A stretch of 64,000 nucleotides of DNA from an uncultured Chloracidobacterium sp. (GCA_937966115.1 CALCKX010000083.1:1-64000), one strand, 5' to 3'; shown: positions 43,733 through 52,835, numbered from the stretch's first letter. Translations and numbers: made by a program. Notes: generated from the sequence alone by a model not told the origin.

Positions 43733-44182
43733 ATGACGCTTCAACGCTTTGATCCCTTTCGTGAACTCATTACGCTGCAAAATCGGATGAACAGTCTGTT
43801 TAGCGAAGCTGGTCTCCTGCCGCGCCCTGGCGCCGAGGATCAGGCGACGGCAATGTGGTCGCCGGCCGTGGACATCTATGAAACCGAAAAGGAAATTGTC
43901 CTCAAGGCCGAGTTGCCGGATATCAAGCAGGAAGACATTCGCGTAAGCGTGGACAACAACCGGCTCTCCGTGACGGGCGAGCGGAAGTTTGAATCGGAGG
44001 TGAAGCGTGAGAACTATCACCGCATCGAGCGCGCTTATGGTAGCTTTGCGCGCACTTTTTCGCTGCCGCCCACGGTTGACCAAGAAAACATCCGGGCTGA
44101 GTATAAGCAGGGCGTCCTGACCATCTCGCTGCCGAAGCGCGAGCTGGCGCAGGGCAAGAACATCAGCGTTCAAGTCGGCTGA
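43733..44182 (+). CDS. Small heat-shock protein Hsp20 (alpha-crystallin family)
   Basis: The 149-aa holdase binds unfolding proteins. The alpha-crystallin domain (about 42-140) starts 'WSPAVDIYETEKEIVLKAELPDIKQEDIRVSVDNNRLSVTGER' and includes 'GSFARTFSLPPTVDQENIRAEYKQGVLTISLPK' with the A/G-x-L motif 'GVLTISL'. The C-terminal I-x-V motif is 'ISVQV'. GGAGG is 11 bp before the ATG. It follows clpB by 78 bp, consistent with ClpB rescuing Hsp20-bound clients. Confidence 0.95.
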   Translation: MTLQRFDPFRELITLQNRMNSLFSEAGLLPRPGAEDQATAMWSPAVDIYETEKEIVLKAELPDIKQEDIRVSVDNNRLSVTGERKFESEVKRENYHRIERAYGSFARTFSLPPTVDQENIRAEYKQGVLTISLPKRELAQGKNISVQVG

Positions 44183-44236
44183 CGGCGCCGCTGGCTAGCC
44201 CGAGCTTGAGCGCTGACATCTCAGGGATGCCGTTCC

Positions 44237-44288
44237 GGCGAGCGATGCGCTTGCGCCTGCGACGTCTGGCGCGAGCGCATCGCTCGCC
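44237..44288. other. 52-nt long near-perfect hairpin between hsp20 and grpE
   Basis: Perfect 14-bp arms GGCGAGCGATGCGC (44237-44250) and GCGCATCGCTCGCC (44275-44288) continue inward for seven more pairs, one of them G-U, around a 10-nt loop. There is no downstream U-run, so a classic terminator is unlikely. It may stabilise or process the mRNA, or be a small dispersed repeat. Confidence 0.75.
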
Positions 44289-44327
44289 CATTGAGCAAAA
44301 TCTTCTCTCCCAAGGAGCAAGCTGGAG

Positions 44328-45050
44328 ATGAGCGACGAATCACGTGAAACGACCGCCGCCGTGCCGGTCGTGCAGGTTACCGACAAGCGCCGGCTCCACA
44401 TGGAAGCCGACGAGCGCGCCGCCGACTCGTCGGGGGAGGTCCTGACGGATCCGCCGGCTGACGCCCAGACTGACGCCCAGGCTGATGCCCAAGCTGATGC
44501 CCAAGCTGATGCCCGGCGCGCGGAGCGCCTCGGCTTTCAGCAGCTTCAAATGAAGCTCGCCGAGCGCGAGGCCCAGCTTGCGCGGCTGCGGGCGCAGGTG
44601 GTCGAGTTCGAGGCCAAAACGCAGGACGAATTGCGCGAGACGCGACGACGGCTGGAGCGCGTTTTCGAGCAGCGCGTGACCAGCGCTCGGCAGTCGCTCA
44701 TCGAGGAATTGCTGGCCGTTTTCGATAATCTCGACTTGATGCTGGCCGGCGCCGAGAAAGCGACTCGCGACGACCTGCTGACGGGCATTGACGCGATGCG
44801 GCGCTTGCTGATCCAGACGCTGCAACGCCAAGACATCGAGCGCATCGAAGCCCTTGGGCAGCCGTTCGACCCGGAGCTTCACGAAGCCGTCGAGACCGCG
44901 GCGGTCGGGCCAGAGCAGGATGGGCAAGTCGTCGCGCAAACGCGTCCCGGCTATCGCATGGACGGGCGGCTCATTCGCCCCGCCCTGGTTTCGGTCGGAC
45001 GCGCCGAGCCATCGTCGGTTGTGCTTTCGGAGACGGAAGTTCCAGCCTGA
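44328..45050 (+). CDS. grpE: Nucleotide exchange factor GrpE
   Basis: The 240-aa DnaK cochaperone has an acidic disordered N-terminus and a long coiled coil (about 60-125, 'LQMKLAEREAQLARLRAQVVEFEAKTQDELRETRRRLERVFEQRV'). The beta-wing ends 'PFDPELHEAVETAAVGPEQDGQVVAQTRPGYRMDGRLIRPALVSVG'. The family's HEA motif is present. A DAQA tandem repeat lies in the N-terminal part. dnaK and dnaJ are not next to it. ATG 44328 has AAGGAG at 11 bp. Confidence 0.92.
   Translation: MSDESRETTAAVPVVQVTDKRRLHMEADERAADSSGEVLTDPPADAQTDAQADAQADAQADARRAERLGFQQLQMKLAEREAQLARLRAQVVEFEAKTQDELRETRRRLERVFEQRVTSARQSLIEELLAVFDNLDLMLAGAEKATRDDLLTGIDAMRRLLIQTLQRQDIERIEALGQPFDPELHEAVETAAVGPEQDGQVVAQTRPGYRMDGRLIRPALVSVGRAEPSSVVLSETEVPA
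44457..44516 (+). repeat. Five 12-bp tandem repeats inside grpE
   Basis: Five units of GCTGAYGCCCAR-type run from 44457 to 44516 and encode ADAQ-TDAQ-ADAQ-ADAQ-ADAR in the disordered N-terminus of GrpE. Whole-codon units keep the frame, so the copy number could vary between strains. Confidence 0.85.
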
Positions 45051-45210
45051 CATCAGGTAAAGAACCGTTCGCCGCGCCCCGCGCATATGGTATTCTCGAC
45101 CTCGCAGCTCACCACTCCCCTTACTGCGTCTGCGCTGCGTTTCCATCTGGCCAAGGTCCGCTGGACGCGCACCACATCAATGATTGACATCATCCTCACA
45201 GAGGCACGCT

Positions 45211-47508
45211 ATGATTGACTTTGGCGATTTCGCAGACCGATTTTCAGAGAGCGGACAGCGCGTTATGCGCCGCGCCTATGAGGAATCGAAGACCCGCGAG
45301 CACAACTTTCTTGCGCCAGAACATATTTTCCTCGCCCTGACGGAAGTCGAGCGTCCGCTCGTCAATGAGATCATGCAGAGTCTCAATCTCGACCCGCAGG
45401 CCATTCGTAACGCGCTCGATGGACGGCTCTCCGTTCAGCGGCAGTTCGTCGGCAAGCGAATGAAGCTCCATGACGCTACGCGCGACATCCTCAACAAGGC
45501 CATGCGGCGCGCCCGCCAGAGCGGGCGGCAGGCGATTGACTCGACCGACCTGCTGATCTCGCTGTTTCAGGACGAGGATGGCGTGACGGCGTCGGTTCTG
45601 AGGCAGTTTGGGGCTGACCCGCAGGATGTCGTCGAGCGCGTTGGCTCGCGCCTCAAATCCCGCGAGGAGCGCGAGGCGCGCATCAGTCGCAAGTTTGAGC
45701 TGCCGCCCTATATCAAGCACTTCGGGACGAGCCTCAACAAGCTGGCGCGGGAAGGCAAGCTGCCGCCGGTGATTGGCCGCGAGCGCGAAATCCAGCAGAT
45801 GATCGAAATTCTCTGCCACCGCGAGCGCGCTAACTCGCCCATCCTCATCGGCGAGCCGGGCGTTGGGAAAACGGCGGTGGTCGAGGGCCTCGCCCAGTTG
45901 ATCGAGCTGGAGCCGGATCGCGCGCCGCGTCGCCTGCGCAATGCGCACATCGTCTCGATGCAGATTTCCAACGTCGTCGCTGGCACGATGCTGCGCGGCA
46001 TGTTCGAGGAGCGCATTCAGGGCGTCATCAATGAAGTCAAGGAGCGCGAGAACCTCATTCTCTTCATTGACGAGGTGCACACCATCATCGGGGCCGGCTC
46101 GGCGATGGGCGCGGCGGCCGACGCCGCCAATATGTTCAAGTCGGCGCTGGGCCGCGGAGAGCTGCGTATCATCGGGGCGACCACCACGACCGAATACAAG
46201 GAATACATTGCCGAAGACGAGGCTTTGGCGCGGCGCTTCCGAACCGTGGTCATTGCCGAGCCAAGCGTGGAGGACACCCGCAAGATTCTCCACGGCGTGC
46301 GACCCCGCCTGGAGCAGAACTACTCCGTGCAGATTTCCGACGAAGCCCTTGAGACGGCGCTGGAGATGGCCCCGCGCTACATTCGCAGCCTGCACATGCC
46401 GGACAAGGTCATTGGCTGGCTCGACACGGCGTCGGTCAAGGTTGAAATCAACCAGCCGGAAGACCCAGTCGTGCTCAAGCATCATGTCATTGACGTGATT
46501 GCGCAGGATTCGCGCATTCCGCATGACATGATTTTCCGCGAGACGACCGAGCGGTTTGCCAATATGGAGGAGGCCCTGGCCAAGCGGGTCATCGGTCAGC
46601 GCGAGGCGGTGGAGAGCGTGGCGCGGCGCTTGCGCCTCAACAAGGGCCCGCTCAAGGAAAACTTCTACAAGCCGGATGGCGTGCTGCTATTCCTGGGGCC
46701 GACCGGCGTCGGCAAGACGGAGCTGGCGAAGTCGGTCGCCGAGTTCATGTTCGGCGATGAGCAGAAGATGATTCGGATTGATATGTCCGAATACCAGGAC
46801 GGCGTCGTGGCGGTGGAGAAGCTCATCGGCATGCCGCGCGGCATCGTCGGGTCGGAGCGTGGCGGCGTCCTGACCGAGCGCCTGCGCGACAACCCGTACA
46901 CGGTGCTCCTGCTTGACGAAATCGAGAAGGCGTCGCCCTACCTGTTGAACCTGTTCTTGCAGGCTTTTGACGAGGGCTGGCTGACGGACGGGCGCGGCAA
47001 GAAAGTCTATTTGTCCGACGCGATCATCATCATGACCTCGAACCTGGGCAGCGAGAACTTCAAGAAATACATGAAGCCGCTTGGCTTTGGCGCGAAATCG
47101 CTGGGCGACATGAAGGAGATCAAGGGCGAGGTGATGAAGGCGGCCGAGGCGCGCTTCTCGCCCGAGTTCCGTAACCGCATTGATGAGATCGTCGTCTTCT
47201 CGCCGCTGACGCAGGATGAGGTGCGACAGATAGCGGTTCTCTATCTGAAGAAGATCGAGCGACAGATGACCAAGTTCGGCAAGTCGCTTCAGGTGACGGA
47301 AGCCGCCGTTGACCAGCTTGTACAGCAGGGCTTCAGCCCAGCCTATGGCGCCCGCTTCCTCAAGCGAACCATTGATGAAAAGGTCAAGCTGCCGATTACG
47401 CTGCAGTGGAATGCGTCCAATCGCTTCACGGTGGACGCCCGCGACGGGCAGGTGGTCGTGACGGAAGAGCGTCCCGAAACGACGCCGGCGACCTTCTCGG
47501 TCAACTGA
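45211..47508 (+). CDS. Clp protease ATP-binding subunit, ClpA/ClpC-like
   Basis: The 765-aa double-AAA+ unfoldase has N-domain repeats (1-150), AAA-1 ('[15 protein letters not shown]', 'ILFIDEVHTIIGAGSAMG') and AAA-2 ('[15 protein letters not shown]', '[15 protein letters not shown]'). Between them there is no coiled-coil M-domain, unlike ClpB and ClpC. The AAA-2 loop 'KPLGFGAKSLGDM' contains L-G-F, the kind of tripeptide that docks into ClpP, so it should serve a ClpP protease encoded elsewhere. ATG 45211 has GAGG 6 bp upstream. The TTG 45184 in the track is less likely. A strong terminator follows at 47589. Confidence 0.88.
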   Translation: MIDFGDFADRFSESGQRVMRRAYEESKTREHNFLAPEHIFLALTEVERPLVNEIMQSLNLDPQAIRNALDGRLSVQRQFVGKRMKLHDATRDILNKAMRRARQSGRQAIDSTDLLISLFQDEDGVTASVLRQFGADPQDVVERVGSRLKSREEREARISRKFELPPYIKHFGTSLNKLAREGKLPPVIGREREIQQMIEILCHRERANSPILIGEPGVGKTAVVEGLAQLIELEPDRAPRRLRNAHIVSMQISNVVAGTMLRGMFEERIQGVINEVKERENLILFIDEVHTIIGAGSAMGAAADAANMFKSALGRGELRIIGATTTTEYKEYIAEDEALARRFRTVVIAEPSVEDTRKILHGVRPRLEQNYSVQISDEALETALEMAPRYIRSLHMPDKVIGWLDTASVKVEINQPEDPVVLKHHVIDVIAQDSRIPHDMIFRETTERFANMEEALAKRVIGQREAVESVARRLRLNKGPLKENFYKPDGVLLFLGPTGVGKTELAKSVAEFMFGDEQKMIRIDMSEYQDGVVAVEKLIGMPRGIVGSERGGVLTERLRDNPYTVLLLDEIEKASPYLLNLFLQAFDEGWLTDGRGKKVYLSDAIIIMTSNLGSENFKKYMKPLGFGAKSLGDMKEIKGEVMKAAEARFSPEFRNRIDEIVVFSPLTQDEVRQIAVLYLKKIERQMTKFGKSLQVTEAAVDQLVQQGFSPAYGARFLKRTIDEKVKLPITLQWNASNRFTVDARDGQVVVTEERPETTPATFSVN

Positions 47509-47588
47509 CCGCTTTCCGCCCGGGCGAAACCACGGCGAAAAGCGGGCCGCGGCTGGCGACCGTCTGGCGCGGGGCGCGTAAAGCCAAG

Positions 47589-47623
47589 CGACGCGAAGCT
47601 CATCCTTCGCGTCGTCATTTTTT
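47589..47623 (+). terminator. Intrinsic terminator after the Clp ATPase gene
   Basis: A 10-bp GC-rich stem CGACGCGAAG (47589-47598) / CTTCGCGTCG (47605-47614), with a 6-nt loop, is followed within 3 nt by T6 (47618-47623). It is the clearest Rho-independent terminator in the window and closes the clpB-hsp20-grpE-Clp cluster before convergent argD. Confidence 0.85.
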
Positions 47624-47653
47624 GCGCGATTTTTTCCTTCGCTTTTTCTTCGC

Positions 47654-48886
47654 CTATGGGTTGAGAGCCTCGCTCAGCGCGGCGACCGCGAAAGCGATGT
47701 CGTCTTCGGCGAGAATGAGCGGCGGCAATAGGCGGATGACATTGACCCCGGCGTTGAGAACCAGCAACCCGCGCGCCTGGGCCGCCGCAATGTAGGGCGC
47801 CGCCGGCTCGGTCAGCTCGATGCCAATCATGAAGCCGCGCCCGCGCGCCTCTCGAATTCGCGGGCTGGGCAAGGCTCGCAGTCGCTCGAAAAACAGCGCG
47901 CTGTGGCGCGCGACCTGCGCGGGAATTCGCTCTTGCTTGAGGACGCGCAAGGTCGCGCGAGCGGCTGCGCAAGCCAGCGGCGCGCCGCCGAAGGTAGTGC
48001 CATGCTGCCCCGGCGAAAGCTGGATGACGCGCTCCCCAAGCGCGACCGCGCCCATTGGGAAGCCGCTGGCAATCCCCTTGGCCATGGTGAGGATGTCCGG
48101 CTGGAGGCCGACGCCCTCGCAGGCGAAAAACGTTCCAGTCCGCCCAAAGCCCGATTGGACCTCATCCGCGATGAGCAGCGCGCCGCGCTCGCGGCACAGG
48201 CGTTGCGCCGTCTGGAGAAATTCGACTGCGCCGGGACGGACGCCCCCCTCGCCCTGGATGACTTCCAAAATGACGGCTCCAACCTCGTCCGTCACGGCGG
48301 CCTCGAGCGCCGCCTCGTCATTGTAGGGAATATACTTGAAACCGGGCAGCAGCGGCTCGAACGGCTCGCGGTACTTTGGCTCCCAAGTTGCCGCGAGCGC
48401 CCCGGCCGTGCGTCCGTGGAAGCCCCGCATGGCCGCGACGACGCCGTGGCGGCCGGTGGTCAGGCGGGCGAACTTGAGCGCCGCCTCATTGGCTTCCGCG
48501 CCGGAATTACAGAAGAACAGGCGCGTTAGCCCGGGCGGCAGAATCTCCGCCATCTCAGCGTAGAGCTGGGCGCGCTGGTCGTTCCCGAATGAGCCGGAGC
48601 AGGCGATGAGCGTCGCGGCCTGCCGACGGATGGCCGCGACAACGGCTGGGTGGCAGTGGCCTAGGCTAGCTACGCCATAGGCCGCCGTGCAATCAAGATA
48701 GCGTCGCCCTTCGGCGTCCCAGACGTAAGCCCCCTCGCCACGGGTCAGGGTAATCCCGCGCGGGACATACAGCCCCGGGCCGCGCTCCGCCTCGATTCCG
48801 GCCCAGTCGGAGGGCGCCCCGCTTGTCGCCGTCGCTTGGCTCGCGCCGGCTTGCGCGACGCCTTGGTCCATCCCGCGCTCAAGCAT
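47654..48886 (-). CDS. argD: Acetylornithine aminotransferase (class III PLP)
   Basis: The 410-aa PLP enzyme has 'GAYVWDAEGRRYLDCTAAYGVASLGHCHPAV', 'FFCNSGAEANEAALKFAR', 'ADEVQSGFGRTGTFFA' and the PLP lysine in 'TMAKGIASGFPMGA', all typical of ArgD. Class III aminotransferases of this type can also be LysJ, GabT or ornithine aminotransferase, but the GEGG region 'ILEVIQGEGGVRP' and length fit ArgD best. ATG 48886 overlaps the upstream gene's stop by 8 bp. ATG 48910 and ATG 48871 are alternatives. No other arg gene is nearby. Confidence 0.85.
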   Translation of the reverse strand: MLERGMDQGVAQAGASQATATSGAPSDWAGIEAERGPGLYVPRGITLTRGEGAYVWDAEGRRYLDCTAAYGVASLGHCHPAVVAAIRRQAATLIACSGSFGNDQRAQLYAEMAEILPPGLTRLFFCNSGAEANEAALKFARLTTGRHGVVAAMRGFHGRTAGALAATWEPKYREPFEPLLPGFKYIPYNDEAALEAAVTDEVGAVILEVIQGEGGVRPGAVEFLQTAQRLCRERGALLIADEVQSGFGRTGTFFACEGVGLQPDILTMAKGIASGFPMGAVALGERVIQLSPGQHGTTFGGAPLACAAARATLRVLKQERIPAQVARHSALFFERLRALPSPRIREARGRGFMIGIELTEPAAPYIAAAQARGLLVLNAGVNVIRLLPPLILAEDDIAFAVAALSEALNP

Positions 48887-51104
48887 TCGGATTTTGGTGG
48901 CTGTTGCCATTGGCCAGGCTCTTTTTGATGAGCAGCTCAGCCAGGTCAGGCACGACTTCCCATGCGATTTCGCGCACGACGCGGTCGGACATTTCGGCTA
49001 CGACACGCCGCACGATATCGTCCACCAGGGCCGGCGGCAAGGTGAAGCTTGACCAGTCCATGAGCGTGGGGGAGGCATCCTCCGCGATCTGAGGGGCTGG
49101 CGCCGTTACCGGCGCGCCCGCCGTCGGCATCGGTCGGGTCACGTCCGCGGGCTCGGCTGTTTCCAGCGCCGTCGCCGCGGTTCCCTCTGCAGCGAGCGGC
49201 TCGGCGGCGTCAGCCGCCGTTGGCAGCGCTTCCGCTTCCTTGCCAACCGGCGTTTCCACAAACAGCGCGGGCGGCGGGAGCGTCGCCGCCTCCAGGGACA
49301 GGGGCGCGAAAGTCGGCGGCGGAATGACTTCCGCCGCGCCGTCCATTCGCTCCGCCGGGGCGGCGTCCGGTAATGCGGCGCGACCCTGCGCCGAAGCATC
49401 CGCAGCCTCTGGGGCAGGCTGGAACTTTGTGATAGGCGCGTCCTCTGGAACAGGGGCGGCGGCCGTCTCGATTGGGGCGGATAGGTCCGCGATGGTCGCC
49501 ACGACTGAAAACGGCGCCGGAGCAAAGTCTGCGGCCGCCGGCTCTTCTTCCGGCGGCGCCAGCGCGAATGCCGGCGGCGCGGCTTCCGCTTCCCCGCGAT
49601 GAGCGGCTTTCTCTAGCGCGACCGCCATTTCTGGCGCGACTGCCATTTCTGGCGCGACCGCCGTGACTTCCGACGGCTGGGGGAAAGCTTCCGCCCTGAC
49701 TTCGTCCTGCGCCCGTTGGCGCTCGCGGATGGCGCGCAGCTCATCCGGGAGCAGGTCGGTGATCCGCGCCGGCGGCTCATCTTCCATGACGACTTCGAAG
49801 GTCGGCGGCGGCGCTTGCGCTGGCGGCGTCGAAACCATCCCAACCAGGAAGTCAGGCGGCGAAATTGGCTCGTCTATCAAGCTCGCGGCTTCGCGTGACG
49901 AGGTTGTCGGACGAAGCGCCGCGGCTTCAGCCTGCGCCTCGGGCAGGGCCGTCATTGGCGGCGGCGCTTGCGCCGGCGGCATGACCAGCGGCGCGATGCG
50001 CGGCTTCGCAGGCAGGATTGGCTCTGACTGTGCCGCCGGAGCCTCGGCAGCTTCGGCCGTTATAGGTTCGGCCGTTACAGGCGGGGCTTCAGCCGCTACG
50101 GCTTCGACAGCTACGGCTTCGACAGCTACGGCCGGGGCGACTGGCGGCGCTTCCACGGTCTCGGGCGCGGCGACGGGTTGCGGCTTGAGCGGCGTCACCG
50201 GCGCCGGCAAGTCCGTGTCCTCCAACTCGAGCGGCGAATCCATATCGACCGCGATGGGCGCCGCCGCGAGCAACTCTGGCAGCTCGGACGGATCGAGCTT
50301 GGCCGTGGCGGTTCCAAAGTCCGGCGGCGCCATCGGCGAAAACGTCGGGCGAGAAATCGGCGCGGAGAGCGTCTTGGGCGGCTCCGGATAGCTCAGCGCC
50401 GGCGGCGCTTGATCGGCCGGCGGAAGGTCGAGAATAAAATCCGGCGCATCCGCCGCCGCCGCCGGCAGCGGCGCGTCGAGCGGCAGCAGCGGGTCGAGGT
50501 CGGGAAGCCGTCCGTCGTCCAGCTTGGACGGGCTGAGCATGGGAGGTGAAATCTTGATGGTCGGGGGCGGCGCTTCCGAGAGCGGGTCGGGCAGGAAGCT
50601 GTCCAAGTTGAACTTGGGCAAGCTGCTGCCCAGCGCCGAAGGCTCTTTTGGAAGCTCTTTGGGCGCGGCGGGCGGCGGAATTGACCCCAGCGCCAGCGTC
50701 GGCGCTACCGGCGTCGGCGCTACCGGCTTCGGCGCGACGCGCTCCAGCGTGGCGCGCACGAGCGAAACGAACTCCTGCTCCGCAATCGGCTTGACGATAT
50801 GCCCATCCGCCTTGACGCGCTTCGCTTCCTGCGCGTCGTAAGGCTCAAACTTGCCGGTCAGAAGCAAAACCGGGATATGCTTGAAATCTGGATGCTGCTT
50901 GACGTATTCGCACACTTCGTAGCCGGTGCGCCCCGGCATGAAAACATCGGCCAGGATCAGGTCGGGCTGGATGGCGGAAAGACGCGAAACCGCCATTTCG
51001 CCATTACTCATCGTGACAACGTCGATTTCGCACTTCTCAAGGTACAGCCCAAGCATCTTTTGAATGCTCAAGCTGTCATCTGCCAGCAGGACTTTACGAC
51101 GCAT
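48879..51104 (-). CDS. Response regulator with a very long Pro/Ala-rich linker and conserved helical C-terminus
   Basis: The 741-aa protein has an N-terminal receiver (1-120) with phosphoacceptor Asp53 ('LILADVFMPG'), acidic pair DD at 9-10 and Lys105 ('GHIVKPI'). About 550 residues of Pro/Ala/Glu-rich low-complexity sequence follow. The C-terminus is a conserved helical module of about 60 residues ('LPPALVDDIVRRVVAEMSDRVVREIAWEVVPDLAELLIKK'). This layout occurs in Acidobacteriota and Myxococcota regulators and may drive localisation rather than DNA binding. The linker contains internal nucleotide repeats (49618-49660, 50095-50132, 50696-50740). GGGGAG lies 10 bp before the ATG. No kinase adjoins it. 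Confidence 0.8.
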   Translation of the reverse strand: MRRKVLLADDSLSIQKMLGLYLEKCEIDVVTMSNGEMAVSRLSAIQPDLILADVFMPGRTGYEVCEYVKQHPDFKHIPVLLLTGKFEPYDAQEAKRVKADGHIVKPIAEQEFVSLVRATLERVAPKPVAPTPVAPTLALGSIPPPAAPKELPKEPSALGSSLPKFNLDSFLPDPLSEAPPPTIKISPPMLSPSKLDDGRLPDLDPLLPLDAPLPAAAADAPDFILDLPPADQAPPALSYPEPPKTLSAPISRPTFSPMAPPDFGTATAKLDPSELPELLAAAPIAVDMDSPLELEDTDLPAPVTPLKPQPVAAPETVEAPPVAPAVAVEAVAVEAVAAEAPPVTAEPITAEAAEAPAAQSEPILPAKPRIAPLVMPPAQAPPPMTALPEAQAEAAALRPTTSSREAASLIDEPISPPDFLVGMVSTPPAQAPPPTFEVVMEDEPPARITDLLPDELRAIRERQRAQDEVRAEAFPQPSEVTAVAPEMAVAPEMAVALEKAAHRGEAEAAPPAFALAPPEEEPAAADFAPAPFSVVATIADLSAPIETAAAPVPEDAPITKFQPAPEAADASAQGRAALPDAAPAERMDGAAEVIPPPTFAPLSLEAATLPPPALFVETPVGKEAEALPTAADAAEPLAAEGTAATALETAEPADVTRPMPTAGAPVTAPAPQIAEDASPTLMDWSSFTLPPALVDDIVRRVVAEMSDRVVREIAWEVVPDLAELLIKKSLANGNSHQNPNA

Positions 51105-51150
51105 TGGCCGCTTTCTCCCCTTTCGCGGTGAGGACTGGTGTCAATGTCGA

Positions 51151-52653
51151 ATGCACGAATACAAGCTAATCAGCGGGCGAAAATTAACATCCTTGCCGAA
51201 GCCTGTCAAAAACTTCACTGATAGACCGAGACCACGGGCGCGGCCATCCGCGCGGGCGGCGGTCGGTCCGCCGCGGCCGGGCAAAACCATCCGTGACGCC
51301 ATTCATGGCGACATGCCGTTTTCAGCCGATGAGATGCGCCTGCTCGACACCGCCGCCGTGCAGCGCTTGCGCGGGGTCAAGCAGCTTGGGCTCAGTCATT
51401 TGGTTTATCCGTCGGCGGTTCACACGCGCTTCGAGCATGCCTTGGGCGCGTGTCATTTGGCTGGAAAAATCATCGAAAGTCTCGATAAAAAAGGCGTCTA
51501 TCGCTTTACCGAAGATGATCGGCGACTCATTCGCGCCGTGACATTGCTACACGACGTTACCCACGTGCCCTTTGGTCACACCTTCGAGGACGAGCGGCGG
51601 ATCGCCCCGCGTCATGATGCTGACTTGGCTCGGCTTGACGCCCTCCTGGCGGGCGACCTCGGCGACGAGCTGGTCCGGCAGGGCTTGCTCGAGCCGGTTC
51701 GAGCGCAGCTTGCCAGCGAGATTTCAATGGCTGTGAAACCCGCCGCCGAGACCCAGTTCATCCGCGATATTTTTGCCGGAACGATTTGCGCCGATCTGCT
51801 GGATTATCTTCGGCGCGATGCCCGCTTCTGCGGGCTGACAATTGATTACGATGATCGCATTTTTTCGCTCTTCACGCGCCTGGGCGGACGGCTCGCGCTG
51901 GACCTCCAGCGTCACGGGCTGTTTCGTCACGACGCCCTTTCGGAAGTCGTTCAGGCGCTGCGCATGCGCTATTTGCTGACCGAGCGGGTGTATTTTCACC
52001 ACGCGAAGATCGCGGCCGGGGCCATGCTTTCCAAGGCGCTCGAGCTGGCCCTGGCCGCCGGGCGCTTCCGCTATGACGAGCTGATTTGGCTGCGGGACGA
52101 CGCTTTTTTACACGTGCTCCGCGAGCGGACGGCGCCGCTGCCGAGCGCGCAGCGGCTGCTCGCCGCGCTTGAGGCGCGCCAGCTCTATAAGCCGGTTTTT
52201 CTCGCCACGCGCGATGGGTTGGATGACGCTGGCTTGCTCGCGCTCAAGCGGCGGTTTTACGACAACCGGGAGGGCGCGCGCGAGCGGCTGGAGTCCGAGC
52301 TGTGCGCCGCCGCGGGCGCGCCGGAGGGGAGCGTGATCGTGTATTGCCCTGCGCCGGATATGTCGCTCAAAGAGGCGGGCGTGACCGTGCAAGTGTCGGA
52401 AAACCGCTCCGAGCCGCTTTCAAGCTTGCGACATGCCGAGATCGAGACCTTGCTGGCGCGCCACCGCCAGCTCTGGCGGTTGGTGGTGTTGGCCGCGCCA
52501 AGCTTTGGGCGACGCGATGGCAAAATCCGGCGCGCCCTGACGCGTCTCTGCGAAGAGCGCCTCGGCTTGCCTGATGCGCGCGCGACGCCCGGCATCGGGC
52601 AGCGGCCGCTCGCCTTTGCTCCCGCCCCAAGGGAGCATCAGTCGGAGAAGTAG
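51151..52653 (+). CDS. HD-domain phosphohydrolase (SAMHD1/dGTPase-like)
   Basis: The 500-aa protein has the HD-superfamily metal site H...HD...D: 'HTRFEHALGACHLA' (first His), 'LLHDVTHVPFGHTFEDE' (HD pair) and the later Asp in 'GTICADLLDYLRRDA'. The N-terminal 'KTIRDAIHGDMPFSADEMRLLDTAAVQRLRGVKQLG' is typical of the SAMHD1-like branch. Hydrolysis of deoxynucleoside triphosphates or another nucleotide is inferred. It is only 46 bp from the divergent response regulator. ATG 51151 has a weak ribosome site. Confidence 0.85.
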   Translation: MHEYKLISGRKLTSLPKPVKNFTDRPRPRARPSARAAVGPPRPGKTIRDAIHGDMPFSADEMRLLDTAAVQRLRGVKQLGLSHLVYPSAVHTRFEHALGACHLAGKIIESLDKKGVYRFTEDDRRLIRAVTLLHDVTHVPFGHTFEDERRIAPRHDADLARLDALLAGDLGDELVRQGLLEPVRAQLASEISMAVKPAAETQFIRDIFAGTICADLLDYLRRDARFCGLTIDYDDRIFSLFTRLGGRLALDLQRHGLFRHDALSEVVQALRMRYLLTERVYFHHAKIAAGAMLSKALELALAAGRFRYDELIWLRDDAFLHVLRERTAPLPSAQRLLAALEARQLYKPVFLATRDGLDDAGLLALKRRFYDNREGARERLESELCAAAGAPEGSVIVYCPAPDMSLKEAGVTVQVSENRSEPLSSLRHAEIETLLARHRQLWRLVVLAAPSFGRRDGKIRRALTRLCEERLGLPDARATPGIGQRPLAFAPAPREHQSEK

Positions 52654-52807
52654 CGATTTCAGAGCTGGCGGCAAGCGCCAGTCTGGGCGACTGGCTGGCG
52701 CGCTTGGGCGGGGCGTCAGCCCCGGCCAACCCGAGCTGCCGCCCGAGGGCGGGCTGAAACGGACGAGCGCCGCCGCGATAGGCGGCTGGAGCCAAGCGCC
52801 CGTCACA

Positions 52808-52835
52808 TTGACAAGCTGTTCGCCAGCCCTATAAT
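52808..52835 (+). promoter_or_regulatory. Consensus sigma70-type promoter of rpmF
   Basis: TTGACA (52808-52813) and TATAAT (52830-52835) both match the consensus in full, with a 16-bp spacer, in the 235-bp gap before rpmF. Expected transcription start is near 52842, leaving a leader of about 45 nt. It is the strongest promoter seen in the window. Confidence 0.8.

Noticed and set aside
44237-44288. Long hairpin as an intrinsic terminator for hsp20
   Set aside because: No U-run follows on either strand, and grpE lies close downstream.
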